A stretch of DNA of 64,000 bases. Source: an uncultured Ruminococcus sp. (GTDB taxonomy: Bacteria; Bacillota; Clostridia; Oscillospirales; Ruminococcaceae). Of the stretch, positions 60,254 to 64,000 are shown piece by piece; position 1 is the first letter of the stretch, and every line of letters begins with the position of its first letter. The position numbers and the translations under genes are program-made. The notes under the pieces were generated by a model. It saw only the letters and a program-made list of their open reading frames with translations, made no database searches and was not told where the DNA came from. The DNA lies in assembly GCF_934476685.1 (NCBI RefSeq), contig NZ_CAKSNX010000001.1, positions 496,001 through 560,000 on the forward strand, written 5' to 3'.

Positions 60254-61837
60254 ATGCATAAGGTAATTGATTTGTTTGCCGGTGCCGGAGGCCTGAGCCT
60301 GGGCTTTAAGAAAACAGGCAAATATGAAATTGCTGCCGCATTTGAAATAAATCAAAATGCACAGAAAACTTATAAAAAGAATCATCCTGGAACGGAAGTG
60401 TTCTCAGATGTATGTTCAGCTGACTTCGCAAAACTCAGGAAGAAGCTTGGAAAGATAGATGTGGTTATAGGCGGCCCACCTTGCCAGGGATTTTCAATGG
60501 CTAACAGACAAAAGAACCATGTTATAAGTCAAAATAATATGCTCGTGAAACAATATGTAAGAGCTGTTATGGAATTGGAACCCAAAGCATTTGTCATGGA
60601 GAACGTTGAAATGCTTAAATCTGACGTTCATAAATTTTACTTGCGTACAGATGAGACAGAGATAATTGACGAATATAATATTGAAACTACTCCATCAGAG
60701 ATTCTGCTCTTAGAAGAAAAATATTTTTCCGAGGAAATCGCCGAGGATATTCACAGTTTGCATGAAGTCGAGTCAAGGCTTTGGCCTGAGGAAGATTACA
60801 AGCTGCTTAACATTGCATATCGTCAGCGAAAAAACCTGAAGAAGTGCAGAGAAGCTTTATACCGCTATCAGAAAAAGTATCTTAAACTTGCAGAAAAGAT
60901 AAAACAGGCTGATAATAATGGAGTATATGAATGTTTCGACGCAGCAGCAGAGGCCATTTTTGACTTCTTTGATGAAATAATAGATGCAGATCAGGTAGTA
61001 AAACGCATTGAGAAAACAATTATGATTCAAAGATGTCTCTCACGAATAAAGGAAATCTATGATAATGAACTGCAAATAGATGAGATTATTTGCCAGAACG
61101 GTATTACAGCTGTTATACAGTCATATTCTGTTCTTGAATATATCACTAAGATGCTTGGAAACTACACTTTTAACATGGGAGTACTGAATGCATTAGAATT
61201 TGGCGCGCCGCAGAGAAGAAACCGTTTTGTATTTATTGGAATAAAGAAGAAGATAGCAAAAACAATTGAAATGCCAATAGGAACATTTACAGAAGATAAT
61301 TACAGGACAGTGAAAGATGCCATAAAGGATATTGAAAACGTACAAACAGTGTTTGAGCCATCAGAAGATAATGGAGTTGAATTAACAGACGATTTTGAAC
61401 CCACTTCGCTCACTCCTTTTCTCAGAGACAGCAACAGACTTTACAATCATATAATTACTCAAACAAGAGCAGTTGCAAAAGCGCGCTTTGAGGCACTTAG
61501 TCAGGGAGAGAATTTCCATTCCCTCGATGCGGAATTAAAAGAAAACACATATACAGACATTAGCCGTACGCAGAATACTATTTACCAGCGCTTAAACTAT
61601 GAAAAGCCGTCGGGTACAGTTCTTAACGTTCGTAAATCTATGTGGATTCATCCCACTATAAACAGGGCTGTTAGTGTAAGAGAAGCTGCCAGACTTCAAA
61701 CATTCCCTGATTCTTTTGTTTTCTGCGGAACAAAAGATTCACAGTATCAACAGGTCGGCAATGCAGTCCCTCCGATACTTGCCAAAGCTATCGCTGAACA
61801 TCTTGCATTATACTTGGATAAAAAGAAAAATGGCTGA
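60254..61837 (+). CDS. Cytosine-C5 DNA methyltransferase with large internal insertion
   Basis: The 527-residue protein has motif I DLFAGAGGLSLGF (6-18), motif IV GGPPCQGFS with catalytic Cys 77, motif VI ENV (116-118), motif VIII QRRNRFVFIG (about 320) and motif X QVGNAVPP near the end. About 150-180 helical, charged residues are inserted between motifs VI and VIII (roughly 122-300), where most enzymes have a short link. The target-recognition region follows motif VIII. In MZA-type operons a Dcm-like enzyme probably marks self DNA. Its end overlaps the vsr gene by eight bases. Confidence 0.93.
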   Translation: MHKVIDLFAGAGGLSLGFKKTGKYEIAAAFEINQNAQKTYKKNHPGTEVFSDVCSADFAKLRKKLGKIDVVIGGPPCQGFSMANRQKNHVISQNNMLVKQYVRAVMELEPKAFVMENVEMLKSDVHKFYLRTDETEIIDEYNIETTPSEILLLEEKYFSEEIAEDIHSLHEVESRLWPEEDYKLLNIAYRQRKNLKKCREALYRYQKKYLKLAEKIKQADNNGVYECFDAAAEAIFDFFDEIIDADQVVKRIEKTIMIQRCLSRIKEIYDNELQIDEIICQNGITAVIQSYSVLEYITKMLGNYTFNMGVLNALEFGAPQRRNRFVFIGIKKKIAKTIEMPIGTFTEDNYRTVKDAIKDIENVQTVFEPSEDNGVELTDDFEPTSLTPFLRDSNRLYNHIITQTRAVAKARFEALSQGENFHSLDAELKENTYTDISRTQNTIYQRLNYEKPSGTVLNVRKSMWIHPTINRAVSVREAARLQTFPDSFVFCGTKDSQYQQVGNAVPPILAKAIAEHLALYLDKKKNG

Positions 61838-62234
61838 TAATCATAGTAAAGAAGTCCGCAGTAAGAATATGTCTCATATTCGGAGCAAGGATACCAAACC
61901 TGAGATCATAGTTAGATGTTTCCTTCATCGCAATGGCTTTAGGTTTAGAAAAAATGATAAAAGGTATCCTGGAAAGCCTGACATTATACTGCCTAAGTAT
62001 AAGACAGCTATCTATATCAATGGCTGCTTTTGGCATATGCACGATTGTGATAATTTTGTATGGCCTAAATCAAACACAGAGTATTGGACTAATAAACTCA
62101 TAAATAACAAGAACCGTGACAAAAAATATCATGATCAAATGAGAGAAAAAGGCTGGAAAGTTATTGTAGTTTGGGAATGTGAAATCAACGAGTACAGGCT
62201 AACTCATCTTATTTCTGAGATTAAAGGAGAATAG
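61830..62234 (+). CDS. vsr: Vsr-type very short patch repair endonuclease
   Basis: The 134-residue protein has the Vsr pattern: MSHIRSKDTKPEIIVRCFLH, GKPDIILPKYKTAIYINGC with Asp 51, CFWHMHDC and WKVIVVWECEI. Vsr nicks next to T:G mismatches that arise by deamination of 5-methylcytosine. It fits beside a C5 methyltransferase, whose gene overlaps by eight bases. ATG 61830 was chosen for this overlap; a longer frame would begin inside the methyltransferase gene. The length is usual for the family. Confidence 0.94.
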   Translation: MADNHSKEVRSKNMSHIRSKDTKPEIIVRCFLHRNGFRFRKNDKRYPGKPDIILPKYKTAIYINGCFWHMHDCDNFVWPKSNTEYWTNKLINNKNRDKKYHDQMREKGWKVIVVWECEINEYRLTHLISEIKGE

Positions 62235-62236
62235 AT

Positions 62237-62479
62237 ATGGCATTAATAACAAAGGATAATATAAAAAAGCTTGATAAAGATAGAAACAGTGTACATAGCA
62301 AAGTTCGAGCAACGTATACTATATTTACAAGCGATGGAAAGAAATATTTTCAGATTGATACCTATGGAAGTCCTACAAGAGAAATGAAGGACAAAATAAG
62401 TCAGTCTATTCAAGTTGATAAAGAAATGGCCAAAGAGCTAATTAAGCTTATGATGGATACATTTGATATACTTGACTAA
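62237..62479 (+). CDS. Small conserved protein linked to restriction-modification genes
   Basis: The 80-residue protein begins MALITKDNIKKLDKDRNSVH and has a strand-rich middle (KVRATYTIFTSDGKKYFQID) and a helical end (KEMAKELIKLMMDTF). From memory, near-identical small proteins occur next to methyltransferase and Vsr genes and are sometimes mislabelled as methionyl-tRNA formyltransferase. There is no support for that name. The ATG follows GGAGAATAG, two bases after vsr, so it is in the same operon. Its function is unknown; a regulatory or inhibitory role in the system is a guess. Confidence 0.7.
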   Translation: MALITKDNIKKLDKDRNSVHSKVRATYTIFTSDGKKYFQIDTYGSPTREMKDKISQSIQVDKEMAKELIKLMMDTFDILD

Positions 62480-62497
62480 TTTAATAGGAGTAAAACC

Positions 62498-63897
62498 ATG
62501 ACCAAAGAAATGATACTCGACCTAATCTCACAGGGCGAAGGTGTAACAATAGAATTCAAGGAATGCAAGAACGAAGTCGCATCGGAGGTATATCCCACTG
62601 TATGCTCTTTCTCTAATCGTTTCGGTGGTCATATTCTTATGGGCGTTTCCGATAACGGTGAGATCATCGGTGTAAATCCCAATACCGTCAAGGGAATGCG
62701 CAAAAATTTCTCGAATATGCTCAATAATCCGCGAAAATCTCCCCCACGCTTTATCTTTCTGCCGAGGAAGTTGAGATTGACGGCAAAATCATTCTCTATG
62801 TGTATGTGCCGAGAAGTTCCCAGGTCCACACCTGCAACAAGATCACTTATGATCGCATTGGTGATGCTGATATCAATATCAGCAATAACACCACACAGAT
62901 GTCCGAGCTGTATATGCGAAAGCAGACTGATTTCACCGAGAAGAAGATACTTCCCTATCTCACCATCGACAATCTTGATATGTCGCTGATGAAGCGTGTA
63001 CGCAATCTTGCGAAAAGCAAGGATGCTAATCATTCTTGGATTGAGCTTGACGATATGGGCATACTTCGCAGCGCAGGTCTTTATGAGCGTGACTTTACAA
63101 CGGGACAGGAAGGCTTTAATCTTGCTGCTGTTCTTCTATTTGGAAAAGACGAAACAATACAGTCCTGTCTGCCTGCATACAGAACAGATGCTATATATCG
63201 TGAAGTGAACATGGATCGCTACGATGACCGTGACGATGTGCGAACCAATCTGATTGACAGCTATGATCGCCTTACGGACTTCGTATGCCGTCACATAGAT
63301 GATAAATTCTTTCTTGACGGAACACAGCGTATCAGTGTTCGCAGTATAATTTCTCGTGAGATAGTCAGCAATATTCTTATGCACCGTGAGTATTCAAATC
63401 CCTACCCCGCTAAGATAATAATAAAAAAAGGCGGGATACTGACTGAGAATGCAAACAAGACCTATCATTACGGTCGTATTCTCGCTACGACCACACCTTA
63501 TCCGAAGAATCCTGTTATTGCTAAATTCTTTAATAACATCGGAAGAGCTGATGAACTTGGCTCGGGTGTTCGTAATCTATATAAGTACACAAAGATGTAT
63601 TCGGACAGCGAACCTATTCTGTTTGAAGATGATGTGTTTAAGGTAGAAATACCGCTGTCAGATATCGGCACCGCCGATAAACCGCCGATAAATCATCAAC
63701 AAGCGCTTATTCTTGATTATATCAAAGAAAATGGTTCTATCAGTAATGCTGAGGCTTGCGGATTACTTGGTTTAAAACCTACCAGAGTCAAGGAAATTCT
63801 TAGAGAAATGGTGGAGATTGGGATGTTATCTGCTATTAGTGAAAGGAAAAATAGGAGATATGTATTTCAAAGTAAAAATATGCATGATGACAAATGA
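62498..63897 (+). pseudogene. Frameshifted AlbA_2 (Schlafen-like) DNA-binding / RecG-C-like gene
   Basis: The first frame gives TIEFKECKNEVASEVYPTVC and GGHILMGVSDNGEIIGV, the AlbA_2 domain. It breaks near 62734-62745, where AAAATCTCCCCC follows. The frame one base back then continues LYLSAEEVEIDGKIILYVYV, RSSQVHTCN, ISREIVSNILMHREYSNPYP, GRADELGSGVRNLYKY and a C-terminal winged helix. One added A in the A-run would restore a single protein of about 466 residues. Loss of one base is the simplest reading; no clear slippery site was found. Such proteins are often regulators beside defence genes. Confidence 0.85.
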
Positions 63898-63906
63898 GGA
63901 AAGATA

Positions 63907-64000
63907 ATGAAAAAAATAATAGAACAGATTGAAAAAATACGAGAAATCAATAAACAACACAAACTTGTGATTTTTGTAGGTGCAGGTGTATCGCGCAACT
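63907..64000 (+). CDS. SIR2-fold protein, 5' end only
   Basis: Only 31 codons are present. After a charged helix, the segment KLVIFVGAGVSRN matches the NAD-binding start of SIR2-like proteins (GAGxSxxSGIP). GAGGAAAG precedes the ATG, ten bases after the previous gene. SIR2-domain proteins are common phage defence effectors that deplete NAD. The rest lies outside the window, so domain make-up and length are unknown. Confidence 0.7.
   Translation, partial: MKKIIEQIEKIREINKQHKLVIFVGAGVSRN

Larger units (their letters stand above)
46329..64000. mobile_element. Integrative mobilizable element in tRNA-Glu with defence cargo (right end outside window)
   Basis: The start given is the tRNA-Glu target gene. 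Backbone genes are a tyrosine integrase adjacent to the tRNA, a MobV-type relaxase, a CHC2 zinc-finger protein, an excisionase-like HTH and a DUF3987 protein. No mating-pair genes are present, so it would be mobilised by a helper. A defence island fills 53198 to the edge and is visibly more AT-rich than the host part. The distal copy of the tRNA end was not found before 64000. Confidence 0.8.

Noticed and set aside
62237..62479. Methionyl-tRNA formyltransferase fragment
   Set aside because: At 80 residues it has none of the formyltransferase folate or catalytic motifs.
62734..62745. Programmed -1 frameshift in the AlbA_2-like gene
   Set aside because: The frame change is -1, but no X XXY YYZ heptamer in frame and no downstream stem was recognised; a lost A is simpler.

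Overview
The window reads as chromosome of a Gram-positive gut or rumen Firmicute of the genus Ruminococcus (Oscillospiraceae). Supporting signs are a predicted cellobiose 2-epimerase that, from memory, closely resembles the characterised Ruminococcus albus enzyme, a GH5 cellulase lipoprotein, a CotH protein of the kind common in cellulolytic ruminococci, a class B sortase, and AGGAGG-type ribosome sites with frequent GTG and TTG starts. The genus call rests on recollection of families; no alignment was run.

Region 1 (1-46230) is ordinary host chromosome. In order it carries: the 3' end of a repeat-rich surface protein; a beta-lactamase-fold hydrolase with a regulator; feoA-feoB and a Cys-rich partner for ferrous iron uptake; a MATE exporter; a beta-CASP RNA nuclease and a uridine-kinase-like protein; a CotH protein; tRNA-Leu; a cysteine desulfurase-ThiI pair for tRNA thiolation; CinA-C; sortase B; a cell-wall hydrolase and a SpoIID-like protein; Maf; a likely polymer O-acetylation cluster (SGNH hydrolase, DUF4358 lipoprotein, MBOAT, DHHW protein); the phosphate system pstSCAB-phoU with its two-component regulator, where both transcription units have TTTAC boxes mostly one or two helical turns apart; a beta-galactosidase converging on a GH5 / PHP / cellobiose 2-epimerase / DUF1015 group; and secA. 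About 1 kb of non-coding sequence with mosaic duplicated repeats lies between secA and a tRNA-Met/tRNA-Glu pair.

Region 2 (46329 to the right edge) is an integrative mobilizable element next to the tRNA-Glu 3' end. Its backbone is a tyrosine integrase, a MobV-type relaxase behind a hairpin-rich candidate oriT, a CHC2 zinc-finger protein, an excisionase-like HTH protein, a DUF3987 replication protein and a divergent zinc-finger protein. Palindromic sites crowd its promoters.

The cargo (53198-62479) is a defence operon with overlapping genes: a GHKL (MORC/MutL-like) ATPase, a Z1 helicase-like ATPase, a DUF4420/PD-(D/E)XK protein, an AIPR protein, a cytosine-C5 methyltransferase, a Vsr nickase and an 80-residue protein. 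The first five match the published MZA (MutL-Z1-AIPR) system; Vsr, the small protein and a large insertion in the methyltransferase are the less familiar parts. A frameshifted AlbA_2/Schlafen-like gene and the start of a SIR2-fold protein follow, so the island continues past the window. No second attachment site was seen.
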